DNA of 12,775 nt from Phycisphaerae bacterium. GTDB lineage: Bacteria; Planctomycetota; Phycisphaerae; UBA1845. The position numbers and the translations under genes were made by a program. This document shows, one piece after another, positions 6,367 through 12,775 of the stretch; position 1 is the stretch's first letter, and each line of letters starts with the position of its first letter. The stretch spans positions 1 to 12,775 of the forward strand of contig JAJDDS010000356.1 of NCBI GenBank assembly GCA_029260195.1, written 5' to 3'. The notes below the pieces were generated by a model. That model ran no database searches. It worked only from the letters and a program-made list of their open reading frames with translations, and was not told where the DNA came from.

Positions 6367-8150
6367 CGTGATTCGCCCCCCTTCGCTCGCTGTTGCGTGA
6401 TGGTGATCAGGCGATCGGCCGCGACGTTTTCTAATCGCTGCTGGGAACCGTCCGGCCATTGCACCCGCACGCGCTCCGCGCGGACGTGCGTGCCCAGACC
6501 AAAGTGCAGCCGCGCGTCGTGTTGCGACAGGTATCCGCCACCCGTGGCGCGGTGGCGAATGATCGAGTGGTCACCGAATTTGACCGTGACGATCGCGCCG
6601 ATGGCATCGCGGTTGGGCGGTCGGCCGACGAGCTTGACCGTCAGCCAATGGCGGTCAGCGCGCGGGGTGTCGTTTCGCAGAAGGGCGGGGGCTGCGTCGA
6701 GGTTGGTCACGAGGAGGTCGACGTCGCCGTCGTTGTCGATGTCGCCGCCCGCAACGCCGCGACCGACCCGCTTTTGCATCATCCAGTCGCCTGCTGTTTC
6801 CGAGACGTCGGCGAATCGACCCCGCCCGTCACCGCGGAAGACGACGTCCTCGTGCGGCTCGAGGTGGTGTACGTCGCCGTTGCTGATGTAGAGATCGGTT
6901 CGTCCGTCGAGGTCGAAGTCAGCCAGCACCCCGCCCCATCCGACGTACTGGCCCATGACGGCGCTGATCCCGGAGCGGGCAGCCTGGTCCTCGAAGATGC
7001 CCTGTCCGGCGTTGCGGTACAGACAGGTGAACGTCATATCCGGAATGAACGCGTCGAGGCGTCCGTCGCTGTCGTAGTCCGCCACCTCGACCCCCATGGC
7101 GGCCGTCGCCTCGCCGTTCTCGCCGAACGCGACGCCGACCATCAGGGCTTCGTTGTCAAACCGCCCGTCGCCGCGGTTGCGGAACAGGAAATTCCGCATC
7201 GCGTCGTTCGATACGAACACATCCGAAAGACCGTCCCCGTCGTAGTCGAATGCCGCGACGCCCATCGCCCGACCCTTCGGTTCGATCTGAAGCCCGGCTT
7301 CCACCGTGACGTCGACGAACGACCCGTCGGATCGTGCCCGGAAGAGTCGGTCCCGCTGGCCGGTGTACGCTGTGGGTCCGGGGAATCCGTCGGGCGCGTA
7401 GTACAGCTTGTAACTCGGATCGTAGTCGACGTAGCCGCCGACGTAGAGATCGAGTCGCCCGTCGCGGTCGTAATCGAAAAAGGCAGCCCCGACGCTGAAC
7501 TCGGGAACGTCGACCCCCGCGCGGGTCGCCACATTCGTGAACGTCCCGTCGCCGTTGTTGCGATAGAGAAAGTTCGGACCGTAGTTGGTGACGTACAGGT
7601 CGACGTCGCCGTCTGCGTCGTAGTCCGCCGCGATTACACCCATTCCGTATCCTGGGCGATTCAACCCAGCCCGAGCGGTGACGTCCTCGAATCGCCCATC
7701 GCCGCGATTGCGGTACAAGCGGTCGGTAGCAGCCGCGAGCTTGGCGCGCTCGGTGGGATCGAGCTCGGGGTCTGACAGTTCCTTCGTCCAGTAGCCATTG
7801 ACCAGAAAAACATCCAGCCAGCCGTCGCCGTCGTAGTCGACGAATGCACATCCGACGCCGGCAGACTCGACGATGTTGGTCATCTTGTGATCGCCGATCG
7901 TCTGAACGAAGTCGATACCGGCGGATTGGGTGATGTCGGTGAACGTGATAGCGGGGTCGGCGCCCAAGGCGCCGTTAGCGACGCAGGTCAACAAGAGAAC
8001 CGACCAGCGCGCGGGACGCTGTTTGTCATGCTGAGCGCAGCGAAGCATCTTGCCGCGCGGGGAGCGAGATTCCTCGCTGCGCGCGGAATGACAACGCTCA
8101 CCGATTCCCGCTTGATGCACTGGCCAGAACGACATAATCGCCACCGTCAT
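6363..8150 (-). CDS. Exported FG-GAP/VCBS seven-repeat protein with ASPIC/UnbV domain (CRTAC1 family)
   Basis: A 595-residue protein (ATG at 8150). Seven DxDxDGxxD calcium-binding loops occur at about residues 105-113, 176-184, 226-234, 302-310, 358-366, 411-419 and 470-478, each followed by LYRN.GDG.F.DVT-type sequence, which predicts a seven-bladed, calcium-bound propeller. The C-terminal 80 residues (DAIGAIVTV, GGGYLSQHDARLHFGLG, VRVQWPDGS) are an ASPIC/UnbV domain. A signal peptide is present (core WSVLLLTCVANGALGA, then DPAITFTD), but with an n-region of almost 50 residues because of the embedded 70-bp repeat; ATG 8048 inside the repeat would give a conventional one. ATG 8150 overlaps the upstream stop as ATGA; a TTG at 8213 is a poorer choice. 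Members are exported, often beside cytochromes. Biochemical role unknown, perhaps structural. Confidence 0.9.
   Translation of the reverse strand: MTVAIMSFWPVHQAGIGERCHSARSEESRSPRGKMLRCAQHDKQRPARWSVLLLTCVANGALGADPAITFTDITQSAGIDFVQTIGDHKMTNIVESAGVGCAFVDYDGDGWLDVFLVNGYWTKELSDPELDPTERAKLAAATDRLYRNRGDGRFEDVTARAGLNRPGYGMGVIAADYDADGDVDLYVTNYGPNFLYRNNGDGTFTNVATRAGVDVPEFSVGAAFFDYDRDGRLDLYVGGYVDYDPSYKLYYAPDGFPGPTAYTGQRDRLFRARSDGSFVDVTVEAGLQIEPKGRAMGVAAFDYDGDGLSDVFVSNDAMRNFLFRNRGDGRFDNEALMVGVAFGENGEATAAMGVEVADYDSDGRLDAFIPDMTFTCLYRNAGQGIFEDQAARSGISAVMGQYVGWGGVLADFDLDGRTDLYISNGDVHHLEPHEDVVFRGDGRGRFADVSETAGDWMMQKRVGRGVAGGDIDNDGDVDLLVTNLDAAPALLRNDTPRADRHWLTVKLVGRPPNRDAIGAIVTVKFGDHSIIRHRATGGGYLSQHDARLHFGLGTHVRAERVRVQWPDGSQQRLENVAADRLITITQQRAKGGESR
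8024..8093 (-). repeat. 70-bp imperfect-palindrome repeat, copy 2
   Basis: Same length and orientation as copy 1 at 4369-4438 and identical at 59 of 70 positions; the differences fall in the centre and in compensating arm positions. It reads as CHSARSEESRSPRGKMLRCAQHD in the frame of the ASPIC/UnbV protein. It starts 53 nt after the stop of the preceding gene, exactly as copy 1 does. Its internal ATG (8048) is a candidate start codon. Confidence 0.85.
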
Positions 8151-10291
8151 TGCCCCCCGCTTGTTCCTTGCATTCCGGTCGCCAAAGAGGCCGGTGTAAT
8201 CACGTAGGGCCAATCGCCCGGCGGTGTTTCGTCATCGTACGGGGCGCCCAGGTCGACCCAGGTGCGGATCAGTTCGAGCTGTGCTTCGGGCAGCATCGGC
8301 CCCGGGTGGGCGGATATCATCGGCCGCTCGAACGGCGCCGGTTTGTACTGCGCGGCCAGCGCCCGGCCGTACAGCATCCACAGCATCGGACTGTGTCGCG
8401 CGTCGCCCGGATGCACACGCCGCCCGCCCACCTCGAACGGTTTCTCGTCTTGGCGATCGAGCAGGTTCGCGTACGCTGGTCCGAAGCGATCCGCCAGCAC
8501 GGCGTCCTTGTCGCCGTTCAGGCGGTCCGCCGTCAGGTTCATGCCTGCCGTCGGCGCCGGCGGTACGTGGCAGCCGGAAACCGCGCAGGTCATGGACAAG
8601 ATTGGCTGAATGTCATGGCGAAACGTCACCGTGCGCCAACCGTCGGGGTCGGTAAGATCGGTCGGGGCGCGACGGACGGCCAGGGGCGCGGCGTTGTGCG
8701 GGGAGAGCTCGCGGTTCTCGTGGCAGCCGATGCACACGCGCCGCTCGTTGGGGCGAACCCAGAACCAGGCGCGCTCGTTCATGATCGCAAACCCGGCGCG
8801 GTCGATGAGCTGAATCCGCAATGGCCGATCAGCGGGAACTTTCAGGTAGATCGAGCCGTCCTCGGCCGGGGGCACCTCGCCCAGGATGCGCGACGGGATG
8901 TAACCGGTGGCGGAGTTTGGACGCACGAGAGGTTCGTCCTCGCGTCCAGGGACCGACAGGAAGGTGGGACTGGCGGTGCCGTTGTGACGTAGCGGTCGGC
9001 CCTCGATAACGCGCACGGTCTTGATCGTGCCGTCGCGAAGGGCGCTGGCGCTTCGATTGGTCTCGTAGCAGTTCAGGACCGCGAGGTATCCGAACGGCGT
9101 GTCCGGGACGACGGTGCTGATGCGGCGTTCCGACTGAATCGCCGCGCCACCGACTGCGGGGGCGAGTTCGTCGTAGTCGGGGTCGTCGTACCAGAGACGG
9201 AGAGTGCCAGCGTTGTAAACGTAGAGTCCGAAGGTGCCGTGCGATCCATCCGCGGGCCGCGCGGCCAGCATAAGACGTCCGTCACCGATGGCTGCGACGT
9301 CGGCCACGAGATAGTCGTCACTGGCGACCAGCGTTTCGTACGGTGCGAAGGCGTCATTCATCGACGCCGCCACGAGTGTCCCCGCGCCGAACGGTTCGTC
9401 GCCGTCCGACAGGATGAACGCGATGCGATCGCCGCCGATCCACGTCGCGCCGCGCTTGAGCGATGGACCGCGGTGATTGCCGGTAAATGGGAAGACGCCG
9501 GTCCCGTCCGAGTTGATGAGCAGCAACGCGACCGTGCCCGTCGGCCAGTGATGGTTGCCGACGCGCTGCCACGACGCGTACAGGATGCGTCCGTCGGGGA
9601 GAACGTGCGGGGCGAAGTCACTGCTGGGGTTAAACGTCAACCTTGATTCGCTGCCGCCCATTGGATCGAGCGCATGCAGCGAAAGGGCGAATCGGCTGCC
9701 GTGTTCCTCGAATTCTCTTGACGCAGTCGAGGCGAATACGATACGCCCATCGGCAAGGTAGGCTGGCTGAATGCGGTCGAAGCGCGCTTTCGCCAGCGGT
9801 TCGGGGGCGGCAGCGTCGTCCGGCGATTCCCAGATTCCGAGGTGTGCGTCCTTGTCCCGCTTGCCGCAGAACAGGAGTCGGTGGCCGTCGGGGCTGAACG
9901 CCGGATCGGTCGCGCACGTGAATCCACGCGACACGATTCGCGGGTCCGCCGCCCGCTCGACGTCTTCGACGCGGGCGATTCGCGCGCCCGGGCGATAGCG
10001 ATCCGCGAGAAGCGTGTTGGCGATCTCCGCCGTGGCAAAGCCGTGGGCTGGTCGCGGCATTTGAACGAACACGACCGGCCGATCCGCCGGCGGTTCGGCT
10101 GCGCAGCGGTCGGCCGACTGGACGACGGACGCTATCCCCACGGCGGTGACCGTCGCGATCACGCGACGCAGCCGCCAACAAGATCCCGCGTCACCGCCGC
10201 GAGGTGGCTGCGCGGGACGGCAGAACCGACCGCCGCGGCGCGGCGATCGGACTGCAGGGTGTCGGCGGGGAAGGCTGAGTACGTGCGGCAT
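8147..10291 (-). CDS. HzsA-related exported propeller/c-type cytochrome
   Basis: A 714-residue protein related to the alpha subunit of hydrazine synthase, with a long basic n-region (1-43) and a hydrophobic core (44-57) as signal peptide. Residues about 65-400 are a PD40/TolB-like propeller (DPAFSPDGHRLLF, APHVLPDGRILYAS). About 400-520 matches the HZS-alpha middle domain as I know it (GYIPSRILGEVPPAEDGSIYLKVPADRPLRIQLID) and leads to a heme site CIGCH (520-524). The C-terminal part contains TFRHDIQPILSMTC and a second, spaced motif CAVSGCH (569-575, CX4CH). In true hydrazine synthase a Tyr four residues after the CXXCH His ligates the alpha-I heme, to my recollection; here that position is Glu528. 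It is the first gene of the operon, with a promoter and operator-like palindrome upstream and no clear ribosome-binding site. Substrate unknown; not shown to be a hydrazine synthase. Confidence 0.8.
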   Translation of the reverse strand: MPHVLSLPRRHPAVRSPRRGGRFCRPAQPPRGGDAGSCWRLRRVIATVTAVGIASVVQSADRCAAEPPADRPVVFVQMPRPAHGFATAEIANTLLADRYRPGARIARVEDVERAADPRIVSRGFTCATDPAFSPDGHRLLFCGKRDKDAHLGIWESPDDAAAPEPLAKARFDRIQPAYLADGRIVFASTASREFEEHGSRFALSLHALDPMGGSESRLTFNPSSDFAPHVLPDGRILYASWQRVGNHHWPTGTVALLLINSDGTGVFPFTGNHRGPSLKRGATWIGGDRIAFILSDGDEPFGAGTLVAASMNDAFAPYETLVASDDYLVADVAAIGDGRLMLAARPADGSHGTFGLYVYNAGTLRLWYDDPDYDELAPAVGGAAIQSERRISTVVPDTPFGYLAVLNCYETNRSASALRDGTIKTVRVIEGRPLRHNGTASPTFLSVPGREDEPLVRPNSATGYIPSRILGEVPPAEDGSIYLKVPADRPLRIQLIDRAGFAIMNERAWFWVRPNERRVCIGCHENRELSPHNAAPLAVRRAPTDLTDPDGWRTVTFRHDIQPILSMTCAVSGCHVPPAPTAGMNLTADRLNGDKDAVLADRFGPAYANLLDRQDEKPFEVGGRRVHPGDARHSPMLWMLYGRALAAQYKPAPFERPMISAHPGPMLPEAQLELIRTWVDLGAPYDDETPPGDWPYVITPASLATGMQGTSGGQ

Positions 10292-10307
10292 CGCGTGTGG
10301 TCTCGGA

Positions 10308-10324
10308 TTAGTTAAGTGAACTAA
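10308..10324 (-). promoter_or_regulatory. 17-bp palindromic operator candidate
   Basis: TTAGTTCACTTAACTAA (minus strand) has perfect 6-bp arms around a 5-bp centre. It begins four bases downstream of the predicted -10 box of the six-gene operon, so it covers the expected transcription start, a classic repressor position. No regulator for it is encoded in the window apart from ArsR, whose own promoter lacks this sequence. Confidence 0.45.
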
Positions 10325-10328
10325 ACCA

Positions 10329-10358
10329 ACTGTAACAAAGAGACCGGATCGATGTCAA
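10329..10358 (-). promoter_or_regulatory. Predicted promoter of the HzsA-like operon
   Basis: A consensus -35 box TTGACA (10353-10358) is followed after 18 bp by TACAGT (10329-10334). The implied start near 10322 gives a 5' leader of about 30 nt before the ATG at 10291. It is the only good promoter I see upstream of the six cistrons. Confidence 0.55.
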
Positions 10359-10397
10359 TCGGGTAGCCGCTCGTTTAGTGCTCGCGCGGACTCTATG

Positions 10398-10418
10398 CGG
10401 GCGACACGCGATCGCCCG
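10398..10418 (-). terminator. Hairpin between arsM and the HzsA-like operon promoter
   Basis: Perfect 7-bp arms (CGGGCGA / TCGCCCG) enclose a 7-nt loop. It lies about 130 nt downstream of the arsM stop in the direction of transcription and 40 bp upstream of the next operon's -35 box. There is no U-tract. It may end arsRM transcription or be incidental; the rest of 10359-10544 shows nothing I can name. Confidence 0.3.
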
Positions 10419-10544
10419 TCTCGCGCGCCGGTTGATTCCTGCGCCAAATCCCCCGCCCGCTGCGTCATTTCCCAACGCGCCGGCCGATTAGGACCACTGA
10501 CGCCGGCAACGTGGTATGGGGTCCGCGCGCGGTGGCGGTTCCGT

Positions 10545-11420
10545 TCACGCGCGCCGCTTGACGGCGTGGACGGCGATGCTGGAGACCTTGCCGGAAAGGG
10601 AGCGGGTGAGGGCGTCCGCGGACAGGCTGCGCGTCCCCGAAACGTTTGCGCCGGCGCATGTCGAGTCCCCCGCGGGATCGGACAGTTCCGAGGCGATAAA
10701 ACCGCGGAGTTGGGCGTCGTCGTAGACCAGACGCCCGCAAACTTCGACATCCACCATGCCGGCGGAGCGGAGACCCTCGAGGTACTCGGATTCGCCGATC
10801 GCACCGGCGACGCACGAGGAATATAGGTCGTTGTCGGCTCGCAACTCGTCCGGCATCTCCTCGACGACGATGTCCGACACCAGCATTCGCCCGTCGGGTT
10901 TGAGGACGCGCGCGATCTCGCGAAAGACACCCGGCTTGTCGGGGGAGAGGTTGATAACGCAATTGGAGATGACCCAGTCGACCGTCTCGGACTCGATCGG
11001 GAGATCCTCGATGATGCCCTTGCGGACCTCCACGTTGGACAAGCCGGCGTCGCCGATGTTGGCGCGGGCCCGGGCGATCATCTCGTCGGCCATGTCGACG
11101 CCGATAACCCGCCCGGAGGGGCCGACCTTTCCGGCTGCGATCAAAAGGTCGATGCCCGCGCCCGATCCGAGGTCGAGGACAGTGTCACCCTCTGACACTT
11201 CGCTAAAGGCCAGCGGATTCCCGCATCCAAACGAGTTGACGACGGCGTCGGCGGGGAGTTCGCTGACCTGGTCGGAATCGTACCCGGCGAGCTTGACGGC
11301 GACGCCCTTGGGCGTGGGCTGACTGTTGCAGCAGGAGGGCGTCGGACGCGCGACGGCGCGGGCGTAGTCCTTCGCGACCTGCTCGCGGACGGCGTCATTC
11401 TGGCTTGTTGGTGTGGACAT
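10545..11420 (-). CDS. arsM: Arsenite S-adenosylmethionine methyltransferase
   Basis: A 291-residue cytoplasmic enzyme that methylates As(III) with S-adenosylmethionine, an arsenic detoxification reaction. The SAM-binding motif VLDLGSGAGIDLL is at residues 81-93 and GVDMADEMI at 107-115. The three conserved arsenite-binding cysteines are in their usual contexts: SFGCGNPL (Cys66), ISNCVINLSPDK (Cys154) and SSCVAGA (Cys203), plus a CC pair (30-31). Length is normal for the family. The ATG has GGAG 10 bases upstream and overlaps the end of the arsR-type regulator by 26 nt, so the two are co-transcribed and probably induced by arsenite. No arsenite efflux or arsenate reductase gene is visible in the window. 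Confident assignment. Confidence 0.95.
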   Translation of the reverse strand: MSTPTSQNDAVREQVAKDYARAVARPTPSCCNSQPTPKGVAVKLAGYDSDQVSELPADAVVNSFGCGNPLAFSEVSEGDTVLDLGSGAGIDLLIAAGKVGPSGRVIGVDMADEMIARARANIGDAGLSNVEVRKGIIEDLPIESETVDWVISNCVINLSPDKPGVFREIARVLKPDGRMLVSDIVVEEMPDELRADNDLYSSCVAGAIGESEYLEGLRSAGMVDVEVCGRLVYDDAQLRGFIASELSDPAGDSTCAGANVSGTRSLSADALTRSLSGKVSSIAVHAVKRRA

Positions 11421-11778
11421 CGTTGCATTCTCCGGTGCCGCTGGGGCAGCAGGCGTCTATGGCGTCGGCCATGGCGCGGAGTCTGGCTGCCAGGTCGGTG
11501 TAGTTGACGGAATAGTGGACCTGCTTGCCGCGTTTGACGGCGTGACAGATTCCCGCGTCGCGGAGGAGGGCGAGGTGCCGCGAGACGACGGAGAAGTCGA
11601 CGTCGCAGCAGCAGCATAGCTCGGTGACGGTGCATGGCTCGGGGCATTGGGCCAGCCGGTCGAGAAGGGCGATTCGATTGGGGTCGCAGAGTGCCTTGAA
11701 GAAGGCGGGGTCCATGAGCACGCCGACGTCGCAGCACGTATGGGTGGTCTTCTCAGGTTGTTGTCGTTGCTTGCTCAT
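11395..11778 (-). CDS. arsR: ArsR-family arsenic-responsive repressor, cysteine-rich
   Basis: A 127-residue winged-helix repressor. The core is MDPAFFKALCDPNRIALLDRL (22-42) followed by TVTELCCCCDVDFSVVSRHLALLRDAG (50-76), the recognition helix region, and the wing (GKQVHYSVN, 84-92). Thirteen cysteines are present, including CC at 15-16, C4 at 55-58 and CC.....C-type cysteines at 110, 111 and 118. The N-terminal pair with Cys55 recalls the Corynebacterium ArsR site, and the C-terminal set recalls the Acidithiobacillus one, so two alternative As(III) sites may coexist. The start at 11778 is chosen because the upstream codons lack family similarity and the promoter lies at once before it; no ribosome-binding site is visible. 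It precedes and overlaps arsM, its presumed target together with itself. Confidence 0.92.
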   Translation of the reverse strand: MSKQRQQPEKTTHTCCDVGVLMDPAFFKALCDPNRIALLDRLAQCPEPCTVTELCCCCDVDFSVVSRHLALLRDAGICHAVKRGKQVHYSVNYTDLAARLRAMADAIDACCPSGTGECNDVHTNKPE

Positions 11779-11793
11779 ATGCGTCACTATGCA

Positions 11794-11822
11794 ACTATAC
11801 CCACGCGTTTGGCGGTTGGCAA
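11794..11822 (-). promoter_or_regulatory. Predicted arsRM promoter with direct repeat
   Basis: The -35 box TTGCCA (11817-11822) and -10 box TATAGT (11794-11799) are 17 bp apart, close to consensus. The -10 box ends 15 nt before the arsR ATG, so the mRNA leader would be only about 8-9 nt. A direct repeat ATAGT-TGC-ATAGT (11786-11798) overlaps the -10 box and could contribute to ArsR binding. Confidence 0.55.
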
Positions 11823-12216
11823 GTCGGGATCGTGTTTTTTCTTGGCTCCCCGCAGGGCGGGACGGAGGGAACGGGCGCGGCAGGGGGGGGCGGTCGGTCC
11901 GATTCGATGGGCTATCGCGGAACCTATGGGGCTTCTTATGTCCCTCCCGGTTGCTTCCGATGTAGCGCATGGGGCGAAACCGCACTGAACGACCTATCGG
12001 ATGGCGGCGCGCGGAAGGACGAATTCCGGCGGGCGCCGTCGTGCTGAATTCAGCGACGGGGATCTACGACGGAGCTCTCTGAATCGGCGAGCGACCACGG
12101 ACTATCGGACGTCGGCGGAGCCCGGCAAGCGTGCGAGGGCGGCGCGGGTGGACGGGAGACCATGACCGAGAACGGGCGGACGAATTGTCCGACGGAAACG
12201 CGAGTAAGGATGCCAC
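11823..12216. other. Intergenic region between arsR and pfk, no gene recognised
   Basis: About 390 bp between the divergent arsR promoter and the phosphofructokinase start. Open frames here lack codon structure and family similarity. It contains a G8 run (11883-11890), a T6 run near 11834-11839 and two GAATTC sites around 12022-12050. I find no convincing promoter for the phosphofructokinase gene and no RNA gene. Confidence 0.5.
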
Positions 12217-12775
12217 ATGACTTCCCCGGATCGGACTGAGCTACGCGAGTTTTCCATTGGCGATCTCGGCCCTCGGAAGGTGGCGTCTCCCTACAAGGTG
12301 CGGCGATACGTATCGGACGGGGAGCGGACACTGCACCGGGCGACGACGACGTCGGCGGACGTCGCGAGCCCCGTGAAGGGTGCCAGTTCATCGGCGGGGT
12401 TCGAACTGGCGGGCCCGCGAAACAACATCCACTTCGATCCGACAAAAACGCGCTGTGGCATCGTCAGTTGCGGCGGTCTGTGCCCGGGGCTGAACGACGT
12501 CGTTCGCGCGATCGTGCTGCAACTGTACCACCAGTACGGCGTCGAGATCATCTATGGGTTTCGGTATGGTTTCGAAGGCCTGTCAGCCCGGTACCGGCAC
12601 AAGCCGCTCATGCTCGACCCGATGGTCGTGTCGCAGATTCATCAGCACGGCGGAACCATTCTCTCGTCATCGCGTGGCCCGCAGCCCGCGGAAGAGATGA
12701 TGGACACGCTGGAGCGCCTCAATATTCAGGTGCTGTTCTGCATTGGCGGCGACGGAACGCTCCGCGGGGCGCTTG
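12217..12775 (+). CDS. pfkA: 6-phosphofructokinase, N-terminal part
   Basis: Phosphorylates fructose 6-phosphate to fructose 1,6-bisphosphate in glycolysis. The first 186 codons are present; the gene runs off the right edge. After about 75 poorly conserved residues the core starts with CGIVSCGGLCPGLNDVVRAIV (80-100), the phosphate-donor loop, then GFRYGFEGL (114-122), GGTILSSSRG (145-154) and FCIGGDGTLRGA (174-185). The GGDG form (Gly after the Asp, not Asp-Asp) is usual in ATP-dependent enzymes; the second donor-selecting residue lies beyond the window. The N-terminal extension fits the long TP0108/group X class more than E. coli PfkA. AAGGA lies 7 bases before the ATG. It is transcribed divergently from arsR and seems unrelated to it in function. 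Confidence 0.93.
   Translation, partial: MTSPDRTELREFSIGDLGPRKVASPYKVRRYVSDGERTLHRATTTSADVASPVKGASSSAGFELAGPRNNIHFDPTKTRCGIVSCGGLCPGLNDVVRAIVLQLYHQYGVEIIYGFRYGFEGLSARYRHKPLMLDPMVVSQIHQHGGTILSSSRGPQPAEEMMDTLERLNIQVLFCIGGDGTLRGAL

Noticed and set aside
6367..6459. Upstream ATG start for the propeller-cytochrome fusion
   Set aside because: It would overlap the previous gene by 97 nt and place a long basic stretch before the signal peptide; the GTG with GTGA overlap fits the operon pattern.
6459..7775. A 438-codon open frame on the plus strand opposite the VCBS/ASPIC gene
   Set aside because: It mirrors the repetitive GC-rich codons of the real gene and has no recognisable domain, ribosome-binding site or start context.
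6720..7870. Recurring GTCGTAGTC-like DNA motifs suggesting a repeat array or CRISPR
   Set aside because: They are the codons of the calcium-binding VCBS loops, irregularly spaced and without uniform spacers.
8151..8213. Upstream TTG start for the VCBS/ASPIC protein
   Set aside because: It would overlap the previous gene by 67 nt, while an ATG forming a 4-nt ATGA overlap is available.
4492..10291. Calling the operon a true hydrazine synthase
   Set aside because: The family-specific Tyr position is Glu, the second heme motif is CX4CH, separate beta and gamma genes are not present, and nothing else in the window points to anammox metabolism.
11832..12047. Plus-strand open frame between arsR and pfk
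   Set aside because: No ribosome-binding site, no domain, and it crosses low-complexity G and T runs; treated as non-coding.

Overview
The window is GC-rich and compact. It is most likely bacterial chromosome from a planctomycete or a relative (Phycisphaerae-like): it combines a HzsA-related cytochrome, an ASPIC/UnbV (CRTAC1) protein, a propeller-cytochrome fusion, long signal-peptide proteins and weak Shine-Dalgarno use. That taxonomic call is inference; no rRNA or tRNA gene is present.

Layout from left to right. (1) Positions 1-398, minus: the 5' end of a type I-beta DAHP synthase (first step of the shikimate pathway), cut by the window edge. A possible own promoter lies inside the neighbouring gene, followed by a leader of about 217 nt. 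(2) Positions 613-10291, minus: one six-gene operon whose cistrons overlap by 1-10 nt. In transcription order it encodes a HzsA-related propeller/c-type cytochrome, a seven-repeat FG-GAP/VCBS protein with an ASPIC/UnbV domain, a YVTN beta-propeller fused to a di-heme MauG/CCP-type cytochrome, a seven-bladed Reg_prop propeller, a RidA-family protein, and a tandem LivK-type periplasmic binding protein whose second copy lacks most of its C-terminal lobe. A good promoter (TTGACA, 18-nt spacer, TACAGT) with a 17-bp palindrome over the expected transcription start precedes it. (3) Positions 10545-11778, minus: arsM and a cysteine-rich arsR, overlapping, with a near-consensus promoter that would give a nearly leaderless mRNA. 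(4) Positions 12217-12775, plus: the 5' end of a 6-phosphofructokinase, divergent from arsR.

The six-gene operon is the most interesting part. Five of its six products look exported, four are beta-propellers, and two together carry four c-type heme motifs. A HzsA-like protein plus a propeller/di-heme protein is the domain inventory of hydrazine synthase (alpha, beta, gamma; four hemes), but one family-specific residue appears to be missing. I read it as an uncharacterised hydrazine-synthase-like periplasmic redox complex, not hydrazine synthase itself. Two copies of a 70-bp imperfect-palindrome repeat sit in the same orientation, exactly 53 nt after the stop codons of two upstream cistrons. 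In both cases the repeat is read in frame as the N-terminal part of the next protein's signal peptide.
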